DNA from: Usitatibacter rugosus
GTDB lineage: Bacteria > Pseudomonadota > Gammaproteobacteria > Burkholderiales > Usitatibacteraceae
NCBI RefSeq assembly: GCF_013003965.1
Contig: NZ_CP053069.1
Span: 3,627,419-3,691,418 of the forward strand
Direction: 5' to 3'
DNA: 64,000 nt
Shown here: piece after piece, positions 8,072 to 20,037 of the stretch
Position numbering within the stretch: position 1 is the stretch's first letter
Layout of the letters: each line of letters starts with the position of its first letter
Program-made: the position numbers and the translations under genes
The notes under the pieces: model-generated
Told to the model about the DNA's origin: nothing
The model's input: the letters and a program-made list of their open reading frames with translations, nothing else
Database searches by the model: none

Positions 8072-10102
8072 TCAGAACTTGGTGTACCAGAACATGAGGA
8101 GCAGGAGGACGCCGATGATCATCGTGAAGGCGTAGTGGTACACGTAGCCGGTCTGCACGCGCCGGACGACCGAGGCCCCCCAACCCACCGCGCGAGCGCT
8201 GCCGTTCACGATCAACCCGTCGATCAAGCGCTGGTCGCCCCACTTCCACAGGGCCGTGCCGAGGCGGCGCACACCGCCGGCGAAGAACCAGTCGTTGAAG
8301 TCGTCGAAGCCGTATTTCTTCTCGAGGATCACGGCCAGGATGCCGCTCTTCTTCTTGATGACGGCCGGCAGGTCCGGCCGCACGATGTAGAGGAAGTACG
8401 CGAGGGCCGCGCCGCCCAGGGCCAGCCACAGCGGCACCGAGGTGAGCGAGTGCACGAGCATGGCGCCGGCGCCGTGGAACTCCTCGGCCATCTTCTTCAT
8501 GGTCTCGGTCGCGGCGATCGACTTGCCGAAGTAGCCGCCATAGAGCATCGGCTGGATCGCGAACCAGCCGATCACCACCGAAGGAATGGCGAGCAGCACC
8601 AGCGGCACGGTGACGACCCACGGCGACTCGTGCGGCACGTGGACGCCATGGTCGTCATGACCCGGCTCCTCGTCGTGGAGCTCGTGGTGGTCCTTCGGGG
8701 CCGGCTCGCGCCAGCGCTCTTTGCCATGGAATGCAAAGAACACGAGGCGGAACGAATAAAAGCCGCCGACGAACACGCCCGCGAGGGCGAGCCAGTAGGC
8801 GAAGTGCGCACCCGGTGTCGTCGAGAGATGCAGCGCCTCGATGATCGAATCCTTGGAGAAGAACCCCGCGAACGGCGGAATCCCCGCGTTCGCGAGGGCG
8901 CCGATCAGCACCGTGATGTACGTGATCGGCAGGTACTTCCGCAGCCCGCCCATCCGGCGCATGTCCTGCTCGTGGTGCATCGCGATGATGACCGAGCCGG
9001 CTCCGAGGAAGAGCACCGCCTTGAAGAACGCGTGCGTCATCAGGTGGAAGATCGCGACGGGGTACGCGGCGGCGCCGAGCGCCATCGTCATGTAGCCCAG
9101 CTGCGAGAGGGTCGAGTACGCCACGACCCGCTTGATGTCGTACTGCACGATCGCGACCAGCGCCATGAAGAACGCCGTGATCGCGCCGATCACCACCACG
9201 AACGACAGGGCGGCCGGCGAGCGCTCGAAGAGCGGCGACATGCGCGCCACCATGAAGATGCCCGCCGTCACCATCGTCGCCGCGTGGATCAGCGCGGAGA
9301 TGGGCGTGGGGCCTTCCATCGAATCCGGCAGCCACACGTGCAGCGGGAACTGGGCGCTCTTGCCCATCGCGCCGATGAAGAGGCCGATGCAGATCACGGT
9401 GACCACGCTCACCTCGTACGCCTGCACGGTCGCCGCGGAGAACCAGTCGGGCAGCAGGTAGACCGGGACGTTGGCGTAGCGCTTCACGGAATCGAACACC
9501 GGTGCGTAGTCGAGCGTGCCGAACACCATGAAGACGATCGCGATGGCGAGCAGGAAGCCGAAGTCGCCGACGCGGTTCACGAGGAAGGCCTTCAGGTTCG
9601 CGTAGATGGCCGTGGGGCGCGTGAACCAGAAGCCGATCAGGAGGTAAGAGACCAGGCCCACCGCCTCCCAGCCGAAGAAGAGCTGGAGGAAGTTGTTCGC
9701 CATCACCAGCATCATCATCGAGAAGGTGAAGAGCGAGATGTAGGCGAAGAAGCGCTGGTAGCCCGGATCGTCGGCCATGTAGCCGATGGTGTAGAGGTGC
9801 ACCATCAGCGAGACGAACGTGACCACGCCCATCATCGTGACGGTGAGCGGATCGAGCAGGAAGCCGACCTGGAAGCGGAAGCCGTCGCCCACCATCCAGG
9901 TGTAGAGCTCCTGGTTCAGCGTGGCGCCGCTCCCCACGACCTGCTGGAAGATCATCATCGAGGCGCCGAAGGAGATCGCCACCGATGCGATGGTCACCGT
10001 GTGGGCGAAGGCCCGGCCGAACTTCCAGCCGAGGAAGCCCGCGAGCGCGGCGCCCACCAGGGGCGCGAACGCGGCGACGCAAGCGAGGGTCATCAGGTCC
10101 AT
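8072..10102 (-). CDS. nuoL: NADH-quinone oxidoreductase subunit L
   Basis: A 676-residue distal antiporter-like subunit of complex I with the long C-terminal extension that forms the lateral helix. It carries the helix-5 glutamate (FGWEAVGLVSYLLI) and the channel segment SAQFPLHVWLPDSMEGPTP. A histidine- and acid-rich stretch near residue 465-485 (KDHHELHDEEPGHDDHG) lies in a loop before the lateral helix and is poorly conserved. The start ATG is two bases from the nuoK stop. Confidence 0.97.
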   Translation of the reverse strand: MDLMTLACVAAFAPLVGAALAGFLGWKFGRAFAHTVTIASVAISFGASMMIFQQVVGSGATLNQELYTWMVGDGFRFQVGFLLDPLTVTMMGVVTFVSLMVHLYTIGYMADDPGYQRFFAYISLFTFSMMMLVMANNFLQLFFGWEAVGLVSYLLIGFWFTRPTAIYANLKAFLVNRVGDFGFLLAIAIVFMVFGTLDYAPVFDSVKRYANVPVYLLPDWFSAATVQAYEVSVVTVICIGLFIGAMGKSAQFPLHVWLPDSMEGPTPISALIHAATMVTAGIFMVARMSPLFERSPAALSFVVVIGAITAFFMALVAIVQYDIKRVVAYSTLSQLGYMTMALGAAAYPVAIFHLMTHAFFKAVLFLGAGSVIIAMHHEQDMRRMGGLRKYLPITYITVLIGALANAGIPPFAGFFSKDSIIEALHLSTTPGAHFAYWLALAGVFVGGFYSFRLVFFAFHGKERWREPAPKDHHELHDEEPGHDDHGVHVPHESPWVVTVPLVLLAIPSVVIGWFAIQPMLYGGYFGKSIAATETMKKMAEEFHGAGAMLVHSLTSVPLWLALGGAALAYFLYIVRPDLPAVIKKKSGILAVILEKKYGFDDFNDWFFAGGVRRLGTALWKWGDQRLIDGLIVNGSARAVGWGASVVRRVQTGYVYHYAFTMIIGVLLLLMFWYTKF

Positions 10103-10104
10103 CG

Positions 10105-10410
10105 TCAGCCCTTGAGCGACCCGAGGTCGTCCACGTTGATCGAGCGCAGGTTCCGGAAGAGGGCCACGAGGATCGCGAGGCCGATGGCGGATTCGGCCGC
10201 GGCCACGGTGAGGATGAAGAACACGAAGACCTGCCCGGCGAGGTCGCCCAGGTGGTGCGAGAAGGCGATGAAGTTCAGGTTCACCGCGAGCAGCATCAGC
10301 TCGATCGCCATCAGCAGCACGATGAGGTTCTTGCGGTTGAGGAAGATCCCCACGACGCTGATCGCGAAGAGCAGCGCGCCCAGGACGAGGTAGTGGTTCA
10401 GCGGGATCAC
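10105..10410 (-). CDS. nuoK: NADH-quinone oxidoreductase subunit K
   Basis: A 101-residue, three-helix membrane subunit (E. coli NuoK is about 100). The two membrane glutamates needed for proton translocation are visible ([11 protein letters not shown] and [10 protein letters not shown]). The start is the GTG at 10410, which overlaps the nuoJ stop (GTGA). The longer upstream frame is a shadow of nuoJ and nuoI. Confidence 0.95.
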   Translation of the reverse strand: MIPLNHYLVLGALLFAISVVGIFLNRKNLIVLLMAIELMLLAVNLNFIAFSHHLGDLAGQVFVFFILTVAAAESAIGLAILVALFRNLRSINVDDLGSLKG

Positions 10411-10994
10411 TTGACGCCCTTGATGATCTTCAAACGGTTGCCCGCGTTGGCGGCGAGCTGCTCGCGCGGATCCTGGTACTTCGATTCCTTGCGGCGGCGA
10501 AGGGTGATCGCGATGGCGGCCACGATCGCCACCAGCAGGATCACCGCGGCGAGCTCGAAGGCCAGCAGGTAGTCGGTGTAGAGGACGGCTCCCAGCGCCT
10601 TGGTGTTGGAGCCGGCCGGCATCGTCGTGGTGACGGGGATCTCGGTGATGTTGACCTTCGTGTAGAGGATCATCGCCATCTCGAAGGCCATCAGGAAGCC
10701 GACCAGGCCGGCCAGCGGCAGGTAGCTCCAGAAGCCTTCGCGCAGCTTGTCGAAGTTGATGTCGAGCATCATCACGACGAAGAGGAACAGCACCATCACC
10801 GCGCCCACGTAGACGAGCACCAGCGTGATGGCGAGGAACTCCGCGTACGCGAGCAGCCAGATGGCCGCGGCGTTGAAGAAGCACAGCACCAGGAACAGCG
10901 CCGCGTGCACGGGGTTGCGCGCGGTGATCACGCGCAGCGCCGAGAGCACCAGCACGGTGCCGAAGAAGTAGAAGAGGACTTGGGAGGCGGTCAT
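10407..10994 (-). CDS. nuoJ: NADH-quinone oxidoreductase subunit J
   Basis: A 195-residue complex I membrane subunit with five predicted helices in the N-terminal 165 residues and a basic C-terminal tail. The [20 protein letters not shown] segment is the conserved third helix, whose pi-bulge links quinone reduction to pumping. It starts six bases after the nuoI stop. Confidence 0.96.
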   Translation of the reverse strand: MTASQVLFYFFGTVLVLSALRVITARNPVHAALFLVLCFFNAAAIWLLAYAEFLAITLVLVYVGAVMVLFLFVVMMLDINFDKLREGFWSYLPLAGLVGFLMAFEMAMILYTKVNITEIPVTTTMPAGSNTKALGAVLYTDYLLAFELAAVILLVAIVAAIAITLRRRKESKYQDPREQLAANAGNRLKIIKGVK

Positions 10995-11000
10995 CGGGGG

Positions 11001-11498
11001 TTAGCGGAACGCCGCGTCGGAGGCGCGGTCCTCGGCGATCTGCTGCTCCCAGCGGTCGCCCACGGCGAGCAGCATCGGCTTGGTGAAGTAGAGGTCGCCG
11101 CGCTTCTCCCCGTGGTACTCGAGGATGCGCGTCTCGACGATGGAATCGACCGGGCAGCTCTCTTCGCAGAAACCGCAGAAGATGCACTTCGTGAGGTCGA
11201 TGTCGTAGCGAGTGGTCCGGCGCGTGCCGTCGTCCCTCTGCTCGCTCTCGATGGTGATGGCGAGCGCCGGGCAGATCGCCTCGCACAGCTTGCAGGCGAT
11301 GCAGCGCTCTTCGCCGTTGGGATAGCGACGAAGCGCGTGCAGGCCGCGGAAGCGCGGGCTCTGCGGCGTCTTCTCCTCGGGGAACATCACCGTCACCTTG
11401 CGGGCGAACAGGTACCGGCCCGTGAGGCGCAGGCCCTTCAGCAGCTCGCCCAGCATGAGGCTGTCGAGGACGTCCTTGGTACGCGTGGCGACGCTCAT
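11001..11498 (-). CDS. nuoI: NADH-quinone oxidoreductase subunit I (8Fe ferredoxin)
   Basis: A 165-residue peripheral-arm subunit carrying clusters N6a and N6b. Two CxxCxxCxxxCP motifs are intact: [12 protein letters not shown] (about 67-78) and [12 protein letters not shown] (about 106-117). Its length matches the betaproteobacterial form. The start ATG at 11498 overlaps the nuoH stop. Confidence 0.97.
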   Translation of the reverse strand: MSVATRTKDVLDSLMLGELLKGLRLTGRYLFARKVTVMFPEEKTPQSPRFRGLHALRRYPNGEERCIACKLCEAICPALAITIESEQRDDGTRRTTRYDIDLTKCIFCGFCEESCPVDSIVETRILEYHGEKRGDLYFTKPMLLAVGDRWEQQIAEDRASDAAFR

Positions 11499-12610
11499 TT
11501 TCCGAACCACCAGGAGAAGGGTGCGATGCCGGACACGGGGGGCAGCATCATGATGCCGACCAGCGCGATCCACACCAGCGTGATGGGGATGAAGACCTTC
11601 CAGCCCAACCGCATGATCTGGTCGTAGCGGTAGCGCGGGAACGACGCGCGGATCCACAGGAACAGGAACATGAAGAAGCCGATCTTCGCGAAGAACCACC
11701 AGATGCCGGGGACCGCGAGGAACGCGAGCGCCGTGCCATCCAGGAAATAGACCGGGAACGGCGAGAGCCAGCCGCCCAGGAAGAGCAGGCTCGCCAGCAC
11801 GCCCACGAGGATCATGTTCGCGTACTCGGCGAGGAAGAAGACCGCGAAGGTCATGCCGGAGTACTCGACGTGGAAGCCTGCGACGATCTCGCTTTCGCCC
11901 TCGGCCACGTCGAACGGGTGGCGGTTGGTCTCGGCGAGGCCCGCGATGAAGTACACGATGAAGAGCGGGAAGAGCGGGATGAAGAACCACTCGAGGATGC
12001 CGTACTTGCCGTCCTGGCGCAGCACGACGTCGGTCAAGTTCATGCTCTGCGCGGCCATCAGCGCGCCGACCAGCGCGAAGCCCATCGCGATCTCGTACGA
12101 GACCACCTGCGCGGCCGAGCGCAGAGCACCGAGGAAGGCGTACTTCGAGTTCGAGGCCCAGCCCGCGACGATGATGCCGTAGACACCCATCGAGGTGAGC
12201 GAGAGCACGACGAGGAGCCCGGCGTCGACGTTGGCGACGACCCAGCCCGGAGCGAACGGCACCACGGCCCACACGCCCAGCGCGGGCGCGACGGCGATGA
12301 TCGGCGCCAGCAGGAACAGCGCCTTGGACGACCCGCTGGGGATGATCTGCTCCTTCATGAGGAGCTTGATGGCATCGGCGATCGGCTGGAGGATGCCCTT
12401 CCAGCCCACGCGGTTCGGGCCCTTGCGCACCTGGATCCAGCCGATCACCCAGCGCTCGACCAGCTGGTAGTAGAGGACCGTGAGCAGCAGGGGCACCAGC
12501 ACCATCACGATGCCGGCAAGCGACTTCGCGAACATCCACGCGTACGGCCCGTAGTGCGGGCCGAAGTAGCCGGTCACGCCGGCCTGCGCCTGGGCGAGCA
12601 GCTCGTTCAC
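11495..12610 (-). CDS. nuoH: NADH-quinone oxidoreductase subunit H
   Basis: A 371-residue membrane subunit that forms the quinone-binding chamber at the junction of the two arms. It has eight helices with the conserved acidic loop [16 protein letters not shown], where substitutions affect quinone access, and the segment [11 protein letters not shown] near the N-terminus. The ATG overlaps the nuoG stop by four bases. Confidence 0.97.
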   Translation of the reverse strand: MNELLAQAQAGVTGYFGPHYGPYAWMFAKSLAGIVMVLVPLLLTVLYYQLVERWVIGWIQVRKGPNRVGWKGILQPIADAIKLLMKEQIIPSGSSKALFLLAPIIAVAPALGVWAVVPFAPGWVVANVDAGLLVVLSLTSMGVYGIIVAGWASNSKYAFLGALRSAAQVVSYEIAMGFALVGALMAAQSMNLTDVVLRQDGKYGILEWFFIPLFPLFIVYFIAGLAETNRHPFDVAEGESEIVAGFHVEYSGMTFAVFFLAEYANMILVGVLASLLFLGGWLSPFPVYFLDGTALAFLAVPGIWWFFAKIGFFMFLFLWIRASFPRYRYDQIMRLGWKVFIPITLVWIALVGIMMLPPVSGIAPFSWWFGK

Positions 12611-14852
12611 GCGACCCTCTGCACGGAGACTTTCTCGATCGTGAGCTCGCCCTCGCCCAGCGCCACCGTTTCGCGGATGCCGCGCGCGACGCGCACGCAG
12701 CCTTCCGGAACCGCGGCGTCGATGGCGGCAGGCAGCACGGCTTCACCTCCGCCCTGGCGCAGGCGCACGGACTGGCCGTCGGCCAGGCCCAGCGCGGCGA
12801 ACGTGGCGGGGTTCATGCGCGCCTTGCCGGCCGCGGCCGCATCGGCGGTCTTCTGCAGCGGGGCCGAGCGGCGCACGATCGCATCCGTGGCGTACAGCGG
12901 CACTTCGGCGATGCGCTCGTAGGTGCCGCTGCCGGAACGGCCGGCGGCGCCTTCGGTGGAGATGGCGTTGTCGAGGCCAGTGCGGGCCCAGGCCGCGAGA
13001 TCCGGCGCGATGGCGTGGCGAAGCTGCTCGATCGTCTCGACCTGAAAGCCGTCCAGGCCCAGCTCGTCGCCGAGCATGCGCAGCACTTTCCACGCAGGCT
13101 TCGAGTCGCCGAGCGGCTTCACGACCGCGTTGAAGGTCTGCGCGCGGCCTTCCATGTTCACGAACGTGCCGCCGGTCTCGGTGAACGGGCCGATCGGCAG
13201 CATCACGTGCGCATGGTCGGCGAGGCCGTTGCGGTAGGCGGTGAGGGCCACGACGAATTCCGCGCCGGCGAGCGCGCGCACGGTTCCGGCGGGGCAATCG
13301 ACTTCGGGTTCCACGCCGGCCAGGAAGTAGCCCTTGCGCGGCGCGGCGACCATGCCGCGCGCGTCCAGGCCCTTGCGCGGGAGGGCGCCGACGCGGTGCG
13401 CTCCGACGGCATTGGCGCCGTCAGGCAGCACGCCGACCGTGGCACCGGTTTCCTTCGCGAGGCGCTGCACGGCGGAGAGCAGCTCCGAGAATTGCGAATG
13501 CTGCTGCGCGTAGTGGCCGAGGAGGATCGCGGCCTTCTTGCCCTTCAGCGCCTCGGCGAACGAGGCCACTTCGGAGACGAGCTTCGAAGGCTTCACGATG
13601 CGCTTGCCGGCCACCGGCATCAGCAGGGAATCATCGGCCGCGTGCAGCACGTGCACGGCGAGGCCCTTCTTGGCCGCGGCGCGCAGGCGCGTGGCGAGGA
13701 GCGGTTGTTCCTTGCGGAGCGTCGAGCCCACCAGCAGCACGGCCTCCAGCTTCGAGAGATCCGCGACCGGCATGCCGAGCCACGGAGCGCCGGCCGTCTT
13801 CGGGAACGAGGACTGGCGCAGGCGGTGATCGATGTTGTCGCACCCCAGGCCGCGCACCAGGGCCTGGGCCAGGTGCAGCTCCTCGACGGTGAGGTTCGGG
13901 GCCACGAGGCAGCCGAGCGCATCGCCGCCGTGCTTCACGGCGACGTCCTTCAAACCCTTGGCGGCGACGTCGAGGGCCTCGGCCCACTCGACCTCGGCCC
14001 AGCCGGTGGAGCGCTTCACCATCGGGCGGGTGAGGCGGTCGTCGGCGTTCAAGCCTTCGTAGGCGAAGCGGTCGCGGTCGGAGAGCCAGCCTTCGTTCAG
14101 CGTCTCGTCCTCGAGCGGCAGGGAGCGCATCACTCGGTCCTGCTTGGTCTGGATGACCATCGGGGAGTTGAGCGAGTCGTGCGCGGAGACGGACTTGCGG
14201 CGGGAGAGCTCCCACGAGCGAGCCGTGTAGCGGAACGGCTTGGAGGTGAGCGCGCCGACCGGGCAGAGGTCGATCATGTTGCCCGACACTTCGGAGTCGA
14301 CCGTGCGGCCGACGAACGAGAGGATCTCGGAGTGCTCGCCGCGCCCAGCCATGCCGAGCTCCATCACGCCGGCGACTTCCTGGCCGAAGCGAACACAGCG
14401 CGTGCAGTGGATGCAGCGCGTCATGTCCGTGGAGATGAGTGGGCCGAGGTCCTTGTTCGCCACCGAGCGCTTCTCTTCCTGGTAGCGCGAGGCGGAGCCG
14501 CCGTAGCCCACGGCGAGGTCCTGCAGCTGGCATTCGCCGCCCTGGTCGCAGATCGGGCAGTCGAGCGGGTGGTTGATGAGCAGGAACTCCATCACGCCCT
14601 TCTGCGCGTCGATGGCCTGCTTCGAGTGCGTCTGCACCTTCATGCCCTCGGTGGCGGGCGTGGCGCAGGCCGGCAGCGGCTTGGGCGCCTTCTCCACTTG
14701 CACCAGGCACATGCGGCAGTTGGCCGCGATGCTCAATTTCTTGTGGTAGCAGAAGTGCGGGACGAAGAGGCCGAGCTTGTTCGCGGCTTCCATCACCGTC
14801 TGGCCGTTCTCGACCGTGACGGCCGTACCGTCGATTTCCAGGTTGATGGGCA

Positions 14853-14853
<1 letters not shown>
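12607..14853 (-). CDS. nuoG: NADH-quinone oxidoreductase subunit G
   Basis: A 748-residue peripheral-arm subunit. The [2Fe-2S] ligands are C35, C46, C49 and C63. The His/Cys [4Fe-4S] motif is H95, C99, C102 and C108, and a further cluster uses CIHCTRC (147-153) with a later Cys in LCPVGAL. The molybdopterin-oxidoreductase-like domain follows from about residue 220 without catalytic residues, as is normal for NuoG. Its ATG overlaps the nuoF stop by one base. Confidence 0.97.
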
Positions 14854-16189
<1,336 letters not shown>

Positions 16190-16190
<1 letters not shown>

Positions 16191-16669
16191 TACTTGAGCT
16201 CCTCGATCAGCTTGTCCAGCTTCTCGTTGCTCATGAAGCTGCACATGCGCTTGTTGTCCACCAGCAGCACCGGCGCATCGCCGCAGGCGCCCATGCACTC
16301 GCCTTCCTTCAGCGTGAAGCCGCCGTCGGCCGTGGTCTCGTTGAAATCCACGCCGAGCTTCTTCTTCAGGTATTCGGCCGCATCCGCGCCGCCCGAGAGC
16401 GCGCACGGCAGGTTGGTGCACACCGTCACCTTGTGGCGCGCGTTCGGCTTGAGGTTGTACATCGCGTAGAACGTGGCGACCTCGTAGACCGCGACGGGCG
16501 GCATGCCCAGCACCTTCGCGACCTCTTCCATCAGTTCGTTGGACAGCCAGCCGTGCTCATCCTGGGCGATGGCGAGCGCGCTCATCACCGCGGACTGCCG
16601 CTGCTCGGGCGGGTACTTGGTGGCCTCCCGCTCGATCTTCGCGAGGGCGCCGTCGGAGAGCAGGCTCAT
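16190..16669 (-). CDS. nuoE: NADH-quinone oxidoreductase subunit E
   Basis: A 159-residue thioredoxin-like [2Fe-2S] subunit. The cluster ligands are in CTNLPCAL (about 84-89) and [10 protein letters not shown] (about 124-131). The N-terminal helical domain is complete. Its ATG at 16669 overlaps the stop of the cupin gene (ATGA). In most betaproteobacteria nuoE follows nuoD directly; here the cupin lies between them. Confidence 0.97.
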
Positions 16670-17172
16670 GCCTCGTCCTTCCAGTAGTCCACGCCGCTGT
16701 CGGCCTTGGTCATGTGGCGCAGCCGCGGCGTGCTGGCACCGCCGAACGCTCCGACCTTGCCCGAATCCGGGTACTCGCAGATCTCGGCGGGCAGCATGGT
16801 CGAGACGGAAATGTAGGCGAGCGGCGCATCGGAGTCGTTCACGAGCTGGTGCGCCGTCTCGGGGCCGCCCGTGGGGCAGCAGATGAAATCGCCGGCGCGG
16901 ACCTTGCGCGTCTCCGGGCCGTAGCGCAGCGTGCCGCTGCCCTTCACGATGAAGAACATCTCCTCTTCGCCGTGGTGGCTGTGGAACGGGCACGAGCGCT
17001 TGCCGGGAGGAACGACGTCGTACGAATAGCCGAGCTGCTTCGCGCCCAGCAGCGGGCCGATGCGCACGGCGTCGCAGCCGTACTTGTCGCCCTGCTCGAA
17101 GCGCTCGAGCTTCAGCTCGTCGAGGTTGGCGACGCGCTGGTCGATGACGCGGGAGGCGGTCGCGCCGCTCAT
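16666..17172 (-). CDS. Cupin-domain protein inserted in the nuo operon
   Basis: A 168-residue single-domain cupin. Cupin motif 1 is around residues 56-78: [18 protein letters not shown] gives the HxH...E metal ligands. Motif 2 ([19 protein letters not shown]) supplies the last histidine. It has no signal peptide. The start ATG (17172) overlaps the nuoD stop and its stop overlaps the nuoE ATG, so it is fully embedded and translationally coupled. The downstream part ([14 protein letters not shown]) resembles stand-alone cupins of unknown substrate. The function is unknown: it could be an assembly or metal-handling accessory of complex I, a small-molecule enzyme or sensor, or an unrelated passenger. 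Confidence 0.85.
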   Translation of the reverse strand: MSGATASRVIDQRVANLDELKLERFEQGDKYGCDAVRIGPLLGAKQLGYSYDVVPPGKRSCPFHSHHGEEEMFFIVKGSGTLRYGPETRKVRAGDFICCPTGGPETAHQLVNDSDAPLAYISVSTMLPAEICEYPDSGKVGAFGGASTPRLRHMTKADSGVDYWKDEA

Positions 17173-18422
17173 CGATCCACCTCGCCGAACACGATGTCCA
17201 TGGTGCCGATGATCGCGACCACGTCGGCGATCATGTGGCCGCGCGAGAGCTCGTCCATGGCGGAGAGGTGCGCGAAGCCCGGGGCGCGGATCTTCAGGCG
17301 CCACGGCTTGTTGGCTCCGTCGGAGACCAGGAAGATGCCGAACTCGCCTTTCGGATGCTCCACCGCGGCATACACCTCGCCCGGGGGCACGTGGAAGCCT
17401 TCGGAGAAGAGCTTGAAGTGATGGATGAGCTCCTCCATCGATTCCTTCATCTCGACGCGCGTCGGCGGGGCCACCTTGTGGTTCGAGGTGATGACCGGGC
17501 CGGGGTTCTTGCGCAGCCAGGCGATGCACTGCTGGATGATCTTGTTCGACTCGCGCATCTCCTGCACGCGCACGAGGTAGCGGTCGTAGCAGTCGCCGTT
17601 GGTGCCGACGGGGATGTCGAAGTCCATCCGGTCGTAGACCTCGTACGGCTGCTTCTTGCGGAGGTCCCAGGCGATGCCCGAGCCGCGGACCATCGGGCCG
17701 GTGAAGCCCAGGGCCTGAGCGCGCTCCGGCGTCACGACGCCGATGCCCACCGTGCGTTGCTTCCAGATGCGGTTGTCGGTGAGCAGCGTCTCGTATTCGT
17801 CGATGTAGCCCGGGAAGCGCTTCGTGAAGTCGTCGATGAAGTCGAGCAGCGAGCCCTGGCGGTTCTCGTTCAGGCGCTTGATCTCGGCCTCGTTCTTCAC
17901 CTGCGAGGGCTTGTACTGCGGCATGCGCTCGGGGAGGTCGCGGTAGACGCCACCCGGGCGGTAGTAAGCCGCGTGCATGCGCGCGCCCGAGACCGCCTCG
18001 TAGCAGTCCATGAGGTCTTCGCGCTCGCGGAAGCAGTAGAGGAACACCGTCATCGCGCCGACGTCGAGCGCGTGCGCGCCGAGCCAGAGCAAGTGATTCA
18101 GCACGCGCGTGATCTCGTCGAACATCACGCGGATGTACTGCGCTCTCTCGGGGACATCGACGCCCAGCAGCTTCTCGATGGCCATCACGTACGCATGCTC
18201 GTTGGCCATCATCGAGACGTAGTCGAGGCGGTCCATGTACGGGACCGACTGGATGTAGGTGCGCGTCTCGGCGAGCTTTTCGGTGGCCCGGTGCAGCAGG
18301 CCGATGTGGGGATCGGCTCGCTGGATCACTTCGCCGTCCAGCTCCAGCACCAGGCGCAGCACGCCGTGGGCCGCCGGATGCTGCGGGCCGAAGTTCATCG
18401 TGTAGTTGCGGATCTCGGCCAT
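17169..18422 (-). CDS. nuoD: NADH-quinone oxidoreductase subunit D
   Basis: A 417-residue 49-kDa-type subunit that lines the quinone site with NuoB. The N-terminal [11 protein letters not shown] motif holds the conserved quinone-site histidine, and a tyrosine-containing segment [11 protein letters not shown] follows further on. C and D are separate genes, not the fused CD of enterobacteria. The ATG shares one base with the nuoC TAA. Confidence 0.97.
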   Translation of the reverse strand: MAEIRNYTMNFGPQHPAAHGVLRLVLELDGEVIQRADPHIGLLHRATEKLAETRTYIQSVPYMDRLDYVSMMANEHAYVMAIEKLLGVDVPERAQYIRVMFDEITRVLNHLLWLGAHALDVGAMTVFLYCFREREDLMDCYEAVSGARMHAAYYRPGGVYRDLPERMPQYKPSQVKNEAEIKRLNENRQGSLLDFIDDFTKRFPGYIDEYETLLTDNRIWKQRTVGIGVVTPERAQALGFTGPMVRGSGIAWDLRKKQPYEVYDRMDFDIPVGTNGDCYDRYLVRVQEMRESNKIIQQCIAWLRKNPGPVITSNHKVAPPTRVEMKESMEELIHHFKLFSEGFHVPPGEVYAAVEHPKGEFGIFLVSDGANKPWRLKIRAPGFAHLSAMDELSRGHMIADVVAIIGTMDIVFGEVDR

Positions 18423-19027
18423 TACACCTTCCCCGCGTCGCCGTACTGATCCTCGCGGATCACGCGCGGCACGATCTCGCGCGGCTCGATGGACACCGGC
18501 TGGTAGACCACGCGGCGCTGCGACTCGTCGTAGCGCATCTCGACGTAGCCGGACACCGGGAAATCCTTGCGGAACGGATGGCCCACGAAGCCGTAGTCCG
18601 TGAGGATGCGGCGAAGGTCGTTGTGGCCCTTGAACACGATGCCGTAGAGGTCGAAGGCCTCGCGCTCGAACCAGTTGGCGCCGGCCCAGGTGTCGATCAT
18701 CGAGTCGACCACCGGCAGGTCGTTGTTCGGGGCGAACACTTTCACGCGCAGGCGCCAGTTATGGATGATCGACAGGAGGTTGTAGACCACCGCGTAGCGC
18801 GGGCCCTCGAGCACTTGGTCCCCGAAGCCGTCGTAGTCCATGCCGATCACGTCGATCAGCGTGGAGAACGCGAGCGTGGGCTCGTCTCGCAGCGCCTTCA
18901 TGACGGAGAGCAGGTCGGCCGCGGACACCTCGATGGTGATCTCGCCGCGGTCGACGACGCTCTTCTTCACGCGATTGCCAACGGCGGAATCGACGCTGGC
19001 CTTCAGGGCTTCCAGGTGGGCTGGCAT
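18422..19027 (-). CDS. nuoC: NADH-quinone oxidoreductase subunit C
   Basis: A 201-residue 30-kDa-type peripheral subunit. The signature ERE(A)FDLYGI (about 122-130) and the C-terminal SHPFRKDFP-like segment ([19 protein letters not shown]) are present. It lies four bases after nuoB. The C-terminal extension after the signature is typical of betaproteobacteria. Confidence 0.96.
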   Translation of the reverse strand: MPAHLEALKASVDSAVGNRVKKSVVDRGEITIEVSAADLLSVMKALRDEPTLAFSTLIDVIGMDYDGFGDQVLEGPRYAVVYNLLSIIHNWRLRVKVFAPNNDLPVVDSMIDTWAGANWFEREAFDLYGIVFKGHNDLRRILTDYGFVGHPFRKDFPVSGYVEMRYDESQRRVVYQPVSIEPREIVPRVIREDQYGDAGKV

Positions 19028-19031
19028 TCGG

Positions 19032-19520
19032 CTAGCGGCGGGAAATGGTGTGGGTTCGCTTGATCTTGTTCTGGAGCTGGATCAGGCCGTAGAGCAGGGC
19101 CTCGGCCGTCGGCGGGCAGCCCGGGACGTACACATCCACCGGAACGATGCGGTCGCAGCCGCGCACGACGGAATACGAATAGTGGTAATAGCCGCCGCCG
19201 TTGGCGCACGTGCCCATGGAGAGCACCCAGCGCGGCTCGGCCATCTGGTCGTAGACCTTGCGAAGCGGCGGGGCCATCTTGTTGCAGAGGGTGCCGGCCA
19301 CGATCATGAGGTCGGACTGGCGCGGGCTCGGGCGGAAGACGATGCCGAAGCGGTCGAGGTCGTAGCGCGCGGCGCCGGCGTGCATCATCTCGACCGCGCA
19401 GCAGGCGAGGCCGAAGGTCATGGGCCAGAGCGAGCCGGTGCGCGCCCAGTTGAGCACGTTGTCCACGGTGGTGACGACGAAGCCCTGGTCGGACAGGCCG
19501 CCTTCCTTCATCACTCCCAT
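19032..19520 (-). CDS. nuoB: NADH-quinone oxidoreductase subunit B
   Basis: A 162-residue subunit carrying cluster N2. Ligands are in [10 protein letters not shown] (about 38-47), GTCANGGG and VPGCPP. The chosen start, ATG at 19520, gives MGVMKEGG. A second ATG three codons later (19511) sits on the nuoA stop as TGATG and is equally plausible. Confidence 0.96.
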   Translation of the reverse strand: MGVMKEGGLSDQGFVVTTVDNVLNWARTGSLWPMTFGLACCAVEMMHAGAARYDLDRFGIVFRPSPRQSDLMIVAGTLCNKMAPPLRKVYDQMAEPRWVLSMGTCANGGGYYHYSYSVVRGCDRIVPVDVYVPGCPPTAEALLYGLIQLQNKIKRTHTISRR

Positions 19521-19879
19521 TCCAGGGCCCCTTTCTTCCACTCGTAGATGAAGCCCACGGTGAGGACCCCGAGGAACACCATCATCGCCCAGTAACCGAA
19601 CCAGCCGAGGTCCTGGAGGACGACGGCCCACGGGAAGAGGAAGGCGATCTCGAGGTCGAACAGGATGAAGAGGATGGCGACGAGGTAGTAGCGCACGTCG
19701 AACTTCATGCGCGCGTCCTCGAACGCCTCGAAGCCGCACTCGAAGGGCGAGAGCTTTTCCGGATCCGGGTTCTGGGCGCCGGACAGGCGCGCCAGCGCTC
19801 CACTCACCGCGATGCCGCCAATGCCCACGGCCGCGCCTACGGCGAGGAACAGCAAGACCGGGAAGTAGTTCTCGAGCAT
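19511..19879 (-). CDS. nuoA: NADH-quinone oxidoreductase subunit A
   Basis: A 122-residue, three-helix membrane subunit. The conserved loop YECGF-type motif appears as [14 protein letters not shown], and the [11 protein letters not shown] helix holds the functional acids. The start ATG is at 19879; the longer frame upstream enters the tRNA-Leu gene and is not real. Only 24 bases separate it from the mature tRNA 3' end, so the nuo message may be created by tRNA processing of a longer transcript. The weak Shine-Dalgarno is AGGG. Confidence 0.96.
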   Translation of the reverse strand: MLENYFPVLLFLAVGAAVGIGGIAVSGALARLSGAQNPDPEKLSPFECGFEAFEDARMKFDVRYYLVAILFILFDLEIAFLFPWAVVLQDLGWFGYWAMMVFLGVLTVGFIYEWKKGALEWE

Positions 19880-19903
19880 GCAGCCCTGTTGTTGCCTGGT
19901 TGT

Positions 19904-19988
19904 TGGTGCCGTCGAAGAGACTCGAACTCTTACGCCTTTCGGCACTGCCCCCTCAAGACAGCGTGTCTACCAATTCCACCACGACGGC
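19904..19988 (-). tRNA. tRNA-Leu (anticodon GAG)
   Basis: An 85-nt cloverleaf read on the minus strand. The acceptor arm pairs GCCGTCG (19988-19982) with CGACGGC, followed by discriminator A and an encoded CCA (19906-19904). The anticodon arm is CTGTC-TTGAGGG-GGCAG, giving GAG (reads CUC/CUU). The long variable arm, the D-loop GGTAGA and TTCGAGTC in the T-arm are typical of class II tRNA-Leu. It lies between secG and nuoA, a position known from other betaproteobacteria. Confidence 0.96.
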
Positions 19989-20037
19989 ATTGCATCAGTA
20001 CAGCGAACAGCGAGGGACCCCGCTTGCGCGAGGCTTG

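Noticed and set aside
19904-19988. tRNA-Leu as an integration (att) site
   Set aside because: No integrase gene and no second copy of the tRNA 3' end were seen; the flanking genes are in the conserved betaproteobacterial order.
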